Origin: Anolis sagrei
Lineage: Eukaryota > Chordata > Lepidosauria > Squamata > Anolidae
Assembly: GCF_037176765.1 (NCBI RefSeq)
Contig: NC_090022.1
Location: 234,171,117-234,235,116, forward strand
Direction of reading: 5' to 3'
DNA length: 64,000 bases
How positions within the stretch are numbered: position 1 is the stretch's first letter; every line of letters begins with the position of its first letter. Below the pieces are notes generated by a model, which ran no database searches, was not told the DNA's origin, and saw only the letters and a list, made by a program, of their open reading frames with translations. Position numbers and translations under genes: made by a program. Positions 44,099 to 56,800 of the stretch are shown in pieces.

Positions 44099-44233
44099 CA
44101 GTGGTTCTCAACCTGGAGTCCCCAGATATTTTTGGCCTTCAACTCCCAGAAATCCTAACAGCTGGTAATCTGGCTGTGATTTCTGGGAGTTGTTGGCCAA
44201 AAACATCTGGGGACCCCAGGTTGAGAACTACTG
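44099..44233. mobile_element. Palindromic hAT MITE, copy 2
   Basis: The same 135-bp fold-back family as 39897, from CAGTGGTTCTCAACCTGGAG to GGTTGAGAACTACTG. The flanks ATCAAAAG and CTCTAAAG are a weak (5 of 8) duplication. Confidence 0.75.
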
Positions 44234-44489
44234 CTCTAAAGGAAATTGCTTGTGGATATTTTCTAAGCCACAAGCCTGGCCTAAGTGCCTCACTTGTGCT
44301 ACGTACACTTGCCTTCATCAGCACTTCTTTTGTGTTTTATAGAAATTCCATGAACAAGGATGCAGAAATGGGTGTTATTCATCACATAGAACAGACTTGC
44401 GTAAGCAGTTGGGTGTGGCCCACAGAGTGCTGCCCACTCTGAGGAAGAAAGGGAAAAGGAAGATAGGAAATTGAAGGAATTAAGAAAGC

Positions 44490-44660
44490 ATTGTGTGGTT
44501 TGAACCTCAGACTATGGCTCTGAACCCACTGAATGATTAGGCAAATCACACTCAGCATCAGAGAAAGACAAAGGTAAATCCCCATTGAAAAATCTTGACA
44601 ATAAGTCTGTAATAGTGTTGCCCTAAGTCTGAAACGACTTGAAGGCATGCAAAAAACGAT
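44490..44660 (+). mobile_element. tRNA-derived SINE copy
   Basis: Diverged copy of the 2230 family with the tail intact: CCTAAGTCTGAAACGACTTG then AAGGCATGC. Confidence 0.65.
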
Positions 44661-45329
44661 CCTAATTAATTAATCATTCATTCTACCTTACTTGGAAAGT
44701 GAGGCGCTAAAAACCTATTTGTGGCCCCAAGAGGTTTGGCCTATTTGATTTTGGCTCACTACTGACAAGTTGTGCAGGCCTGACATAGAAGCTTCTAGAG
44801 GTATTACTTTTCCTCAACATTGAGGCTTCAGTCAGCATATGTATAGAGAGGGAGGGGAAACACGTTTTAGTCAGGCACTAATGTAAGGGGAAGTGGGTCA
44901 CAATGTACTGTTTGCTAAAATGCATGTGTTAAGTGGGTCAGCAACAATTTCCCTACCAAGAGGCACTGGTATTATGGTTCACTGGCCATGCCTCATGTAG
45001 CCAAAAGCACTTCTGACATCAGAATGCCTTTTCCCCTTCAGCCTGAATTCACTGAGTTTTAAAAAACAGGTCCTCCCTTTAGTTGTTCCTGCTTAAATTT
45101 GAGAGTGTATTTTTATAAGTGATACCCTATTGAAACAAAGATTTCCACTGGAAGTTCCTATAAAATTGCTATAGAACCTCTCTAGGATTTTGCTAGACCC
45201 TCCAATGTAGTAACATTTGGCAAAATAATTTCATAGAATCACCTGGAGGACTGAGAAAATACCTTGAAAGGGAGACATTAAAGGGATTTTGAGAGAAACC
45301 TTGAATAGTTTTCACTGAATCTTTTAATA
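44661..45329. other. Unique intergenic sequence
   Basis: Nothing recognised. Confidence 0.35.
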
Positions 45330-45450
45330 CCATTTAATTCTGCTTTAATATTTATATATATTTTAATCCTGTGCTAACATTTTCTTGTTAAGCCTGTTTG
45401 AGTCCCCTTTGGGGAAGATAAAGCCAGGTATAAATAAATATAATAATATC
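45330..45450 (+). mobile_element. L2-type LINE 3' tail
   Basis: AAGCCTGTTTGAGTCCCCTT followed by CCAGGTATAAATAAATA. Confidence 0.6.
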
Positions 45451-45654
45451 CTATAAGGACACAACAGTTAATTTTTCATCAGAAATCTTTGAAGTAGGAC
45501 AGCACTTGTTTGGCAGTTCAGCCACAGGCCTCCTAAGATACGTCATTGACACTCCTTTTTCGTGTTTAGCATGTCATCAAAATTCTTGCAAAACAGGAGG
45601 CAAGAGTTTCCTGGTCAAGGCTCCTGAGGATGATTTCTTTGCAAATCCTATACT

Positions 45655-45804
45655 ACTGGCTGTTAGGAGTTGTGGGAGTTGAAGTCCAAAACACCAGGAG
45701 GGTTGAAGTTTGCCCATGTCTGGTTTAAAGTCTTCTCTGCCAATGAGTGCAGAGAACTACGACCCCCTGAGTTCCATAGCATTGCTCCATCGTGCTGCCA
45801 AGCT
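45655..45804. mobile_element. M4 arm followed by a partial M1 MITE
   Basis: GGAGTTGAAGTCCAAAACAC (M4) then CCATAGCATTGCTCCATCG and CCAAGCTGCATTAATATG (M1). The Penelope-like element at 45816 inserted into this M1 copy. Confidence 0.6.
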
Positions 45805-45815
45805 GCATTAATATG

Positions 45816-47124
45816 TGTTGTTGAGGGCTTTCATGGTGGGAATCACTGGGTTGCTGTGAGTTTTCCGGGCTGTATGGCCATTTCCAGAAGCATTCTCTCC
45901 TGATGTTTTGCTCATATCTATGGCAGGCATCCTCAGAGGTTGTGTGGTCTGTTGGAAACTAGTCAAGTGAGGTTTATATATTAGTGGAATGTCCAAGGTC
46001 TGAGAAAGAACTCTTGTCTGCTTGGGGCAAATAGCCTTGCAGTTTCAAAGCCTAGCTTCTTCCTGCCTGGGGGAATCCTTTGTTGGAGGTGTTGGCTGGC
46101 CTTGATTGATTCATGTCTGGAATTCCCTTGCTTTTTGAGAGTTGCTCTTTATTTACTGCCCTGATTTTAGAGGGTTTTTTAATACTAGTAGCCAGATTTT
46201 GTTCATAGAAGAGCACTTGATGGACACAGCATATTATTTAACAACACTGAAATCCTAGACCACTCTTAACAACCACCATGTCAGACTACACAGAGAAGCC
46301 ATTGAAATCCACAAGCATGTAGACCAGGGGTCCTCAAACAATGGCCCGGGGGCCGAAAACGGCCCTACAAGGTCATTTACCTGGCCCTTGCTCAGGGTCA
46401 ACCTCAGTCTGAAACGATTTGAAAGCACACAACAACAACAATCCTATCTCATCAACCAAAGCAGACCCACACTTCTCATTGAAATATTAATAAATTTATA
46501 TTTGTTAAAATTGTTCTTCATTTTAATTATTGTATTGTTTTGAAGTGTTTTTTTTTTTTTGCACTATAAGATATGTGAAGTGTGCATAGGAATTCATTCA
46601 TGCTTTTTTCAAATTATAATCAGGCCCTCCAACAGTTTGAGGGACTGTGACCTGGCCCTCTGTTTAAAAAGTTTGAGGACCCCTGACGTAGACAATTTCA
46701 ATAGAAATTGAACAAACCATAAAAATGAATAAAGCCTGGCTAGCAGTATTTTTAAAAAACCCTAAAATCAGGACAGTAAATAAAGAACAACACTCAGAAA
46801 ACAGGGGAATTCCAAACAAGAATCAATCAGGGCCAGATAACACCTCTCAACAAAGGATTCCCACAGACAGGAAGCAGCCAGGCTTTGAAGCTGCAAGGCC
46901 ATTCAGTGCTAATCATGGTGGCAAATTGCGACATTCATACTTGCCTCGAGCAGACAAGAGTTCTTTCTCCCACCCTGGACGTTCCACAGCTAGATAAACC
47001 TCACTTGCCTAGTTTCCAACAGACCCTTCAACCTCTGAACATGCCTGCCATAGATGTGGGCGAAACGTCAGGAGAGAACGCTTCTGGAACACGGCCATAC
47101 AGCCCGGAAGACTCTCAGGAACCC
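45816..47124 (+). mobile_element. Penelope-like element with inverted arms
   Basis: About 940 bp of its own sequence. The left arm (from about 45848) is an inverted copy of the right arm (ending 47124); both carry GACGTTT-type, CTTTGAAGC, GGGGGAATCC and GGAAGAA landmarks. Between them lies sequence encoding RLHREAIEIHKHV (about 46288-46324), matching the end of the Penelope GIY-YIG region. An extension of about 32 nt is on the left only. GCATTAATATG (45805-45815) and GCATTAATAATG (47125-47136) form the target duplication. Only the C-terminal coding end is retained, so the copy is non-autonomous. A hAT element interrupts it. Confidence 0.75.
46325..46685. mobile_element. hAT element nested in the Penelope-like copy
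   Basis: Perfect 15-bp inverted ends, CAGGGGTCCTCAAAC and GTTTGAGGACCCCTG, flanked by ATGTAGAC (46317-46324) and ACGTAGAC (46686-46693), an 8-bp duplication with one mismatch. Inside (about 46400-46440) is CAGTCTGAAACGATTTGAAA and CACACAACAACAAC, the tail of the tRNA-derived SINE family, so the MITE is chimeric. Confidence 0.85.
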
Positions 47125-47136
47125 GCATTAATAATG

Positions 47137-47438
47137 CTCCAGTCCAGGGTTTCCTGCCTGCCTGGCTGGGCCTCTCCGCAGTCCCCGCCCCTTTCCTTCC
47201 CAAGGACGCTACCTTCGGCCCGGTTGCCACGGCGACCGTCAGGTGACTAAGGCCGCCCCTCCGCCGCCGCTGATTGGCCGCTCCGTGTTGATAAGCGGGC
47301 GTCGCTCTCTTGACGGCTTTTGTGCGCGCCGGCGGGGGCTGGTGGCGAAGGCAGGGTAGGAGTGGCCGTTAGCGGGGTGGTTGACCTTTTTTCTCGCCCT
47401 TCTGTCTTTAAGCAAAGCAAAACAAAACCTCCCCCGCC
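47137..47438 (+). promoter_or_regulatory. SECISBP2: SECISBP2 CpG-rich promoter
   Basis: Strongly CG-rich, with an inverted CCAAT box (ATTGG, 47273-47277) and GGCGGGGGC-type GC boxes near 47331. A pyrimidine tract (CTTTTTTCTCGCCCTTCTG, about 47386) lies about 50 bp before the ATG. The transcription start is not defined. A Penelope-like element ends just upstream. Confidence 0.65.
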
Positions 47439-50400
47439 ATGACTTCCGAGCGGGAAACGGGCAGCGAGGTAAGAGCGGGGGAAGCGGCTGGGTCTGTGGA
47501 GACTTCACACGTATCCCGACCGGCTCTTTGAACCTCTTCCTCCTCCTCCTCTGTGGCCTCCCGCCGTTTGTTACGTAAGAAGAGACGCCTCGGAAGGGAA
47601 GGGGAACAGGAAGTAGAGCTGCCCTGTTGTAGGCCTTCTCTCCCTCCTGAGCCCTCCGCGAAACCCCTTCTACTTCCTTGTGTTATGTGCCTTCAAGCCC
47701 TTGAATGCTACAGTAAAGGCGAATCTGTCAAGGGGTATTACAGGGCTGAAAACATATGACTCGTCTCAGAATGCAGAGGGTGCATCTACACTAGAATTAG
47801 GGCAGTTTGACACCACTTTGACGGCTATGGCCCAGGGCTGTGAAGTCCTGGGATTTGTAGTTTGGTGAGACACCAACAGTTTTGTCGGAGTAAGCTTGTC
47901 AGAATCCAAATCCCATTGAGGCAACGCTGTTAAAGTGTCAAATTGCATCCATTCTACAGAGTAGATGAAGCATGGGCAAACTTGGGCCCTCCAGGTGTTT
48001 TGGACTTCAACTCCCACAATTCCTAACAGCCGATAGGCTGTTAGGAATTGTGGGAGTTGAAGTCCAAAACACCTGGAGGGCCCAGGTTTGCTCATGCCTG
48101 CAATAGAGTGCTGTGGATGTATCTTAGGATAGCATTGACCTTGCTGGCCCTCCAAGTGTTCTGGACTTCAACTTCCACAATTCCTAACAGCCTCAGGCCT
48201 TTTCCTTTCCCCCCTCAACCCAATTTGGTCTGTGTAAATAGGAGTATAGTGTCTAGCTCCAGGGAAGTCCTCTGTTATGCCTTGGTCAGATCACACCTGG
48301 AATATTGTGTCCAATTCTGGGCACCTCAGTTGAAGGAAGATGTTCACATGCTGGAATGTGTCCAGAGGAGGGCGATTAAAATGATCAAAGATCTGAAGAA
48401 CAAGCCTTATGAGGAGCGGCTTAAAGAGCTGGGCATGTTTAGCCCGCAAAAGAGAAGGTTGAGAGGAGACATGATGAGGGCCATGCATAAAATATGTGAG
48501 GGGGAGCCATAAGGAGGAGGGAGCAGGCTTGTTTTCTGCTTCTCTGGAGATTATGACGCAGAACAATGGCTTCAAACTACAGGAAAGGAGATTCCACCTG
48601 AACATTAGGAAGAACTTCCTAACTGTGAGAGCTGTTCAGCAGTGGAATTCTCTGCTCCGGAGTGTGGTGGATGCGCTTCGTTTGAAGATGTTCACATGCT
48701 GGAACAGAGGCTTTTAAACAGAGGCTGGATGGCCATCTGTTGGGGGTGCTTTGAGTGTGATTTTCTTGCTTCTTGGCAGGGGGTTGGACTGGATGGCCCA
48801 TGAGGTCTCTTGCAGCTTAATGATTCTAAGTACCTGAGGGGGGGAAAGAAAGGAGTTGGAGCCCAAAACACCCAAAGGACCAGTTTGCCTGGAAATACAC
48901 CCCTCCATTTCAAAGTTTTAATTCAATAACTAAATCCAAAACCAATTCTCAATAAAAGGGGCCAGCTTTCTGTTCAGAAGAAAAGAAAAGAAACAACAGA
49001 GCAAAACTTTGACGTAATAGATATATAATATGCTGTAGTTTACATTGGAACAGATAACTTCATGGCTTCCCTATGCCATCAGGATCGTGTACATATTGTA
49101 TGTTACATTGCCTATAGTATTGTATATCATATTATTTCAGCACCAAAGCAGAAAATCCCAAAATATCTACTTTGAATTGGGTTATCTGAGTCCACACTGC
49201 CATATATTCCAGTTCAAAGCAAATAATGTGGGATTTTATTCAGTTGTGTGGAAGGGGCCCAAGTCTCTCTTATCCAGAAATTCAAAATGCGCCAACATCT
49301 AAAATTATCCACATAGGTGGCTAAGATAGTGACACCTAAGCTTTTTAATAGTTCAATAGATGCAAAAAATTGAAATATTCTATACAATTATTTTCAGTAT
49401 ATGAAGTGTAGATTAATTTTGTGTTTAAACTTGGGTCTGATTTCCAACATATTTCATTGTGTATCTATATGCAAATACAAATATTCCAAAATTCAAAATA
49501 CTTCTAGTCCCAAGCATTTCAGATAAAGGATGCTCAATTTCTGCCAACTTTAATTGGACAGCAATTTCTTTTCTTTTTTTCTCGAAATGACTATATTTTC
49601 ACTTTAAAAATGTAATAATGTCCAGAACAAACTATAACTGATGGTGGCCAGAGTTAGCAAATTGTGTTTTTTCCCAAAATGGGAATGTATGTTTCATCCA
49701 TTGAATTTCAGTCTTATCGCAGTGAGGAGCAATGGAGAGCTATGTGGTGTTTTAAAAAGTGCTGGCTGGAATTGGAACTGACATGCTTTGGCTATTAGCT
49801 TCTTATCTGTTCCATAATATTGAGGAAAAAGCTTTTATTTGTTTCTATGGAGTGAATCAGCGTGCTTGAAGTTTTTATAGTAATCACACACCAGTAGTTT
49901 TTGAAGTGATTCTTATTTTACTTTAGTCTCTCTATAAAAACAGATAGCTGTGTGTTGTCTTCAGGTATACACTGTCTGAAGCCGTGTATATCTCAGCACA
50001 AGTTGTTAGGAAACAAGTTGTGGGGGACATCGTGTTTAAATCGCCTCCTGGAATGAGCTCTGCGTGAGCAGAATGGGACACTCCATATCATTTGGTTTGG
50101 GACAGTGTTCCTTTTCTTGTATTATTGCAGAATTTGACAGATAATAAATACCATCTGGTTATATCTAAATCATGGTATTAGAGAAGATAGTGCATTGGAC
50201 ATGTGGCAATACTTACAGAAAAAAATCACATATTTTCCTGTTATGAATAAAGTGAATTCTGGTATTACAGAATGGGAAGTTTCCTCTGTTTCAACACATT
50301 TCAACAATGCTACAATCATACATGAAAAAATTACATTTGTAAACTGGTTTGTAGAGTCAGTCTTAATCTGGTTATGCTTATTAGATCTGTGGAGGAGGGG

Positions 50401-53400
50401 ATTTATGGAGTGGTTTGTCTCCCAAGAAAGCTTTTGTTCCAATTATTGAAAGAAATGGGAAGTAATAGTAGTCATCTTTGAACTGGTACCTTTCTGTTTC
50501 TGGCATGTATCTATTTAGGGAGAGGAGAGGTATGGGATAGTTTTACTCAAGTAACCTGTGGGAAAGAAACGTGTTTACACATATTTATTTTGCTTTGTAC
50601 CTTTTGTACCTTTTAGCTGATAAGACTTCTCTTATCAGTTATATGTAGTATACATGGTTCCCTGATTGCTCCTGTTTGCACTAGAAGTGGCAAAAGAAAC
50701 TATATCACATTCTGCATCAGAAAACATAGCTATGACAACAGACCTAAACCTCCATCATTGTAGCTACATCTCCTGATGAATCCAACCCACCACCCCCAGA
50801 CACATTGGAAACCATGCAACATTACCGATTAAGGGATTTCCAGGATGTGGAGTGGGTTGGTGAGTAAAGACGCATCTCGCTCTTTTGGCAGTGAGGTACT
50901 TTGTGACAGACAATTACAGGGACTCTTCCAGTGTCTGGTGTAACTGCATGTTGCAAAACATTTCATTGGAGGAAGAGGGCTGGATGCTGCTTCCCTCATG
51001 CTTCACTCCCAGTGCCTTGAAAATCTCTGTTGATCCACTTCTTGGCTTCTGAGGTCACTTTTGGTGGGCACTTTTATTTGCTGGTGCAAATAAAATTGTT
51101 TATTGGAGCAGTAACCATAAACATGAATTCAAAACCGTACTATGCCCTTAGTATGGCTTATGACATTGTAAATACTGAAGAGAAGGCCAGTCCTTAAATT
51201 TTTACAGACTCTGTTTTTGATATGTCATCTCAACATGAATACTTGCTCTCCTCTGATTTTATTTTCTCAAAAGAAAATGGGGGGAGGGGGGACGGACAAA
51301 TTTTAGACTCGTTTTCCAATTTTTTTGAGAGAGAAACATTGCGGATAGGAGGAAATGTTCAGGTTTTAATAACATTCAAAACCTAAAGTAAGCTTCCAAG
51401 GTGGTTTAATATGACTAATAAGCCACAGTATCTATTCCTTTTATTTTTATTGTGGAAGATGGATTTGATTATTTTATCCCAAAAAGGGTGCCCATGATGG
51501 CACTCGAAACTATTTCTCCCCTATTATTATAAAACTCTTTAAAGTTTATAGAGAATCCAATATGAAACCCTAATGTTACAGTTTGTTTAGAGAAATGTAA
51601 TAATCTATCTAGTCAGGAGATACTGGTTTTAAACAAAATTGTATCCTTATTAATACCTACATAAAAAGAAGTTAGGTACTTGTTATTGTTCTATTAAATG
51701 TCTATATTTATGTGGTTAGAGTAATATTGTAGACCCATCATTTATTACGAGTGGATGAACTGCAGAAACAGTTTTGTGTTGTGTGTATAACCACAAGAGG
51801 GTGTCTGCTGTACAGTCATTTGATTATCAACTGAATTCTTTTTTTGTGATTTCTTTACCATTAAAAATGCCATACAGCTGGCATAGATATAGTTCTTCAT
51901 TAATTTGAATTACCATATTGAGTGTAGGCACTAGCAGCATGTGCTCCTTTGCTCTCATTCCCATGTGCCTTTACACCAGTCTGGCATTACAGCTGAGTGT
52001 CATTAAACCTGTCATTTAGAGATTAGGAGCCAAACCAAGGTAAGTTGAGGAAAGGAAACTTCCTTGCTTGAGAAGGGAGAGGATGGGAGCAAAGAACAAG
52101 TATGTGACGCAAATCTGCTTTTCAGTTTCTTGGTAATGATTGGTAATTGTGACCCTTTTAATGTTGGACTGTAGCTGCCAACCATCCCTTGTCATTGATT
52201 GTACTAGCTCTGGGAGCCTCAGTCTAACAACTTCTAGAGGACTCACTTGCTCTCCCCCTTTCTTAGCCATGCTATATAACTAAAGTATAAATAAGTAACT
52301 ATATAAGTATTATGTCTCCACTGCAAATTGTGTTCTCTGCAGCTGCTGATTGTCAATATATTTTCTTACTAACATAAAGTAAATAGGAAACCAATTTCTG
52401 TAGTGAATGCAATGTTCTAGATAAATTGTGTTTAAAAGGATCAGTTTGATTGAGCATCCACATTCTGTAATGTTCTATCATAGTTAATCTCTTCAGATTT
52501 ATTTTGATAAAGCAAAAGAAGACACCAGCTTTTCCTTCTTGTGACCATTGTGTTCACATAGATTTGGTGTTTCACTTATTTGGTTAATCTCAAAAGTGCA
52601 TGTAGCCAAACCCCCTTTTGTTTCTCAGGGCATCAAGTTATCAGCAGAGGTCAAACCGTTTGTCCCCAAATATGCGGCGGTAACTGTGGCATGGTCAGAA
52701 CCCTCAGAAGCATGTGTCTTTCCTAGATATTATACTACATGCTACCCATATGTTCAGGATCCATCAGTGGATAAGTATGTACCCTTCTACATCTCATTTC
52801 TTGTGGGACTGTTGACTTACCAAAGTCTTGAATTTAAGTTTTTAATTATTTAGCAAGCTGTATTTATTTGACAATAAATTAGCACACCAATTTAGTATCT
52901 AAGACTCCTTCTACACTGCCATATAATCCAGATTATCTGTTTTGAACTGGATTATATGAGTTTACACTGCTATATAATCCAGTTCAAAGCAAATATATGG
53001 CAGCGTAGAAGTGGCAGCATAGAAGTGGCCTTAGAATACACCATGGAACCAGCATCTTACAAGACAAGGTAATGACAACATTGATCTTTTGATCTTTAAA
53101 TATTGCCATCATCTATCAGATAGTTGTAAATCATCTCTCAAAAGTTTACCTCAGAGCCTTTCATTATTTGATAAATACCACTTTAGACTTTGTGGAGTGC
53201 CTGAGATTTTAGGGGTTGAATTTTATTTTTTTCTCTGGTACTTTGTTTTCATAATCTAAAATATCAACAATAATCCACATTTTTGCATATTTAAATACCC
53301 ACAGCTGTACAGTATGTGGCTTTTTCACAGGGGGAGAATGGGATTTTATTCTAATGCAAATGAATAGGCTATTGACTTCCCAAATAAATCAATTATACAA

Positions 53401-53778
53401 AGAATATTTACCAGTACTAGAACAAAGAGCTGAGTGTGGTTGGGTATTACAATCTTGAGCTTTTTGGTGGGGAGTGGAGTCTTGTCTATTTATATGTTTT
53501 CTCTGTAAAACTCCCAGCCTACTATAGTCTCTGTAGTTTATATTCCTAGTAGGCATGTCATCATGCTCTACAGTGTTAGTTTATATTCCTAGTAAGCATT
53601 TCATCATGCTCAATGGTAGGAGTATTTGGTTTGAAATGCAATGTGTTCTTCTGCAGCGTGATGGTCTGAACTGTATGTGAATAAGATTCTCACAGGGAAT
53701 GAAAGTGAGATGACATCTTCTGAACAAGGGCATAGACCGCAAAACAAACACCACAAGGGTGTTAACCCTTCCCTTTGC

Positions 53779-53825
<47 letters not shown>

Positions 53826-56800
53826 CAACAACAACAATTCTTACCCGCCTCTCCTCATGACTCGAGGTGGGTTACAACATAGCTAAAACACACAATCATC
53901 TAAAAGCATTCTGTAAAATACACATATTAAAACATTTCTGCATATGTACACAGAACAAAAATTAAACATTAGATACAAATTTAGAATTTGTGATTAAAAC
54001 TGGCTTGGTCCAAAACATGCATGCATGTGTGTGCATGTATCCAAACCATATATAAAAAGGTAAAGGTTTACACTGATTAAGTCTATTTGTGTCTGACTCT
54101 GGAGGGGTGGTGCTCATCTCCATTTCTAAGCCAAAGAGTTGGCATTGTCCATAGACACCTCCAAAGTAATGTGGCCGCATGACTGCATGGAGCACTGTTA
54201 CCTTCCCACCAAGGTAGTACCTGTTGATCTACTCATATTTCCAAAGCTGGGCCTTGAACCACAGACCTTACAGTCAGAAAGTTCAGCAGCTCAGTGGTAT
54301 AATCTGCTGTGCCACTTTAAAATGTTCCTGGTCCGACTTGCAAAAAAATCAACTTAACAAAACTACAGAACCTATTTTTTCGTAACTTGTGGACTGCCCA
54401 TATAGTGTTGATAGAGAGGAGTTAGTTACACTAGTAGTAAAGGTGCTTCCAAAGACAGACTCAATTTTATTGAACCTTTTTTATTTGAAAAGGTAGAGTA
54501 TATCATTTATCATCAAAGGCAAAATCCTACCATTTAAAGTACTTTTGAAAGGGACGTTGATATCTTCAGTACTTTATTTGTGACAGGATTGCCATTAAAA
54601 ACTTAGACTGGCATCTTCGAATTTTATAATGTTGAATTGACATTTAAACATGTTACACTACCATTATGAAGCAGAAATATTTTTCCCACCCTGCTATTTA
54701 TGGTTCCACTTTATTATAATCTCATCTCCTCCATTTTTTGATAGATATGGCTTGGTGATAGAAAAAATATTCATCCTAGATTTAATATATACCTCTTTAA
54801 TTTTAATTTGTCAGTATTAGACCCCACAGTTTGAATAGTCACTTTATGGTTATCATACTTAACCAGCTATGCCAAGTGACTTGTTAATGGTTGTTTAAAG
54901 CTTAACTTATAATTTGATTTTAAACTCTCACTTATTTGTTGAAAAGGGCATTTTTCTTAAATTACTCATAACAGTTGAAATCTAAAGACAAAATCCACAC
55001 AGATTATAGTAACTGATACAGAATGTGTTCAGGCAAACCTTTGTTGTGGGAAAAAGGAAGCATTTCCCTGTTTGAATGTCCAACTAAACAATGTGTTTAT
55101 TTAATTTAGACACCAGGTCTATACTCAAGATGTACCCTGGGATTCTACCTCCACTCTTCCCCATTATGTATCTCAAAATGTTATGGGATGCAGTTCACTT
55201 GGGGAATACGCCAGCTCCCCCTATACACCAGATGCCGCACCAAATGTATATACAGTTCCCAACTTCCGGTCTGAAAACAACTCTAAGCTCTTCAGCTCTT
55301 CTCGGCAGGGCAGAGACTATCCCAAACAGACTCCTGTCATCAGAAAGGAAGCCGCATATCATCCTAGGGTAAGTTATTGTTTGGATGAGAATGTTGGTTT
55401 GTTTTTCTGCTTGTCTTAACAGAACCTTTTAAGAACAGAGCATGGCTTGAAACATTAGTAGCTCAATCTAGAGCAGTGCTTCTTAAACTGTCCTGATCTC
55501 AAATGAGGTCCTCTTAGCTCAATGTCCCAATTCTTTTCTGAACATAACCCTAGTGACTGTTTTAGACAATTACACGATTCTTTCTAGCATAGTGTGTTTA
55601 CAGTGGACTTGGCAGAAGATGCTTCAGCTGTACTTCATAAAAAGAGAAATCAGCTTGTTTAGCAAGCCTTACAAATGGTGATCTGTTATCAGTAAATGCT
55701 TGATTTTTATACCTATTTTACAGGCAGTCCCCAAGTTACAAACTAGATGGTTCTGTAAGTTATCAAGTAACTTTGTAAGTAAGTCAGAACAGGTACATTT
55801 ATTTGGCATGTTGTGGAAACAAGAATTGGTAATAAAGCTTCAGTGAAGACACATTTTTCCTTTGATAACTCTTTCAAGAGATAATTTCCCTTCCAATGGG
55901 TAGATTTCTCTCACTTCCTGTTGTCTAACTCCTGTTCTTAACTAGGAATGGTTTGTAAGTCGAATGTTTGTAACTCAGGGACTGCCTTTCCCTTTATACT
56001 TGGGGTCAATGGAAAAAAAATAGGTGGCAAGAGGGGTCCCAAGTGGAAAAGTTTAAGAAGCCCTGGTCTAAAGTACTCCCCTATCTGACCACAGGATATT
56101 GTTTTTCGGTTTTTTATTCCCCTGGGTCAAGTATTCCTTATGGCTCCTGGGTACATACTTAGATTCACATAGTGACCATTCCGCTTCTCCATCGAGAATC
56201 CACACCACAAGTTTTAAACCCACCAAAGTCTGATCACCCCTCCCCAATGATGGAAATCCTGTCATTACGTTCTGAGGAGGGGGACAATAATCCCCGAAAC
56301 AACTGTATATGCTATGATGGTACATACTTACAACCAACTCAAACTGTGCACTTACATCTAATTTCTGATGCCCTTTATATAGGCAGGGATGGCATGCTGT
56401 GTTCTTAAGCAAAAATAGTTAATACAACATTAAACAATACAGAGAAGGACTCAAAATAGTGTCTTTTTTTTTTTTACTTTTCGCAGAGACGACCCAAAGA
56501 TTTTGAACCCAAATTGGAAAGTAAAAGACCTGATGGAAGTGACTCTCCTAACAGATCAACAGAGAGTTCATCTTACACTGCTCTACATGGTAGAAATCCT
56601 ATTAAATCAGGTACATTAAAAAGACTTTTAAATGTGATATTGTGCAGGTGAGTTAGCAGATGATGTGTGGCCAAAAAAAAGCCAGAATATGTAGTAGGAC
56701 AATTTTGAGATAATGCATATTACTAGATTGCTCTTCGAATCGTTGTAACATCCTCTATAGTTGGCTGGCAAAATAATCTTTTATTGCAGTTATTGGAAGC

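Noticed and set aside
46885-47250. 121-codon plus-strand frame with MPAIDVGETSGENASG
   Set aside because: This is the translated Penelope-like tail running into the SECISBP2 promoter, not a gene.
53677-53886. Poly-asparagine open frame
   Set aside because: A translation of the (TAA)n/AAC array.
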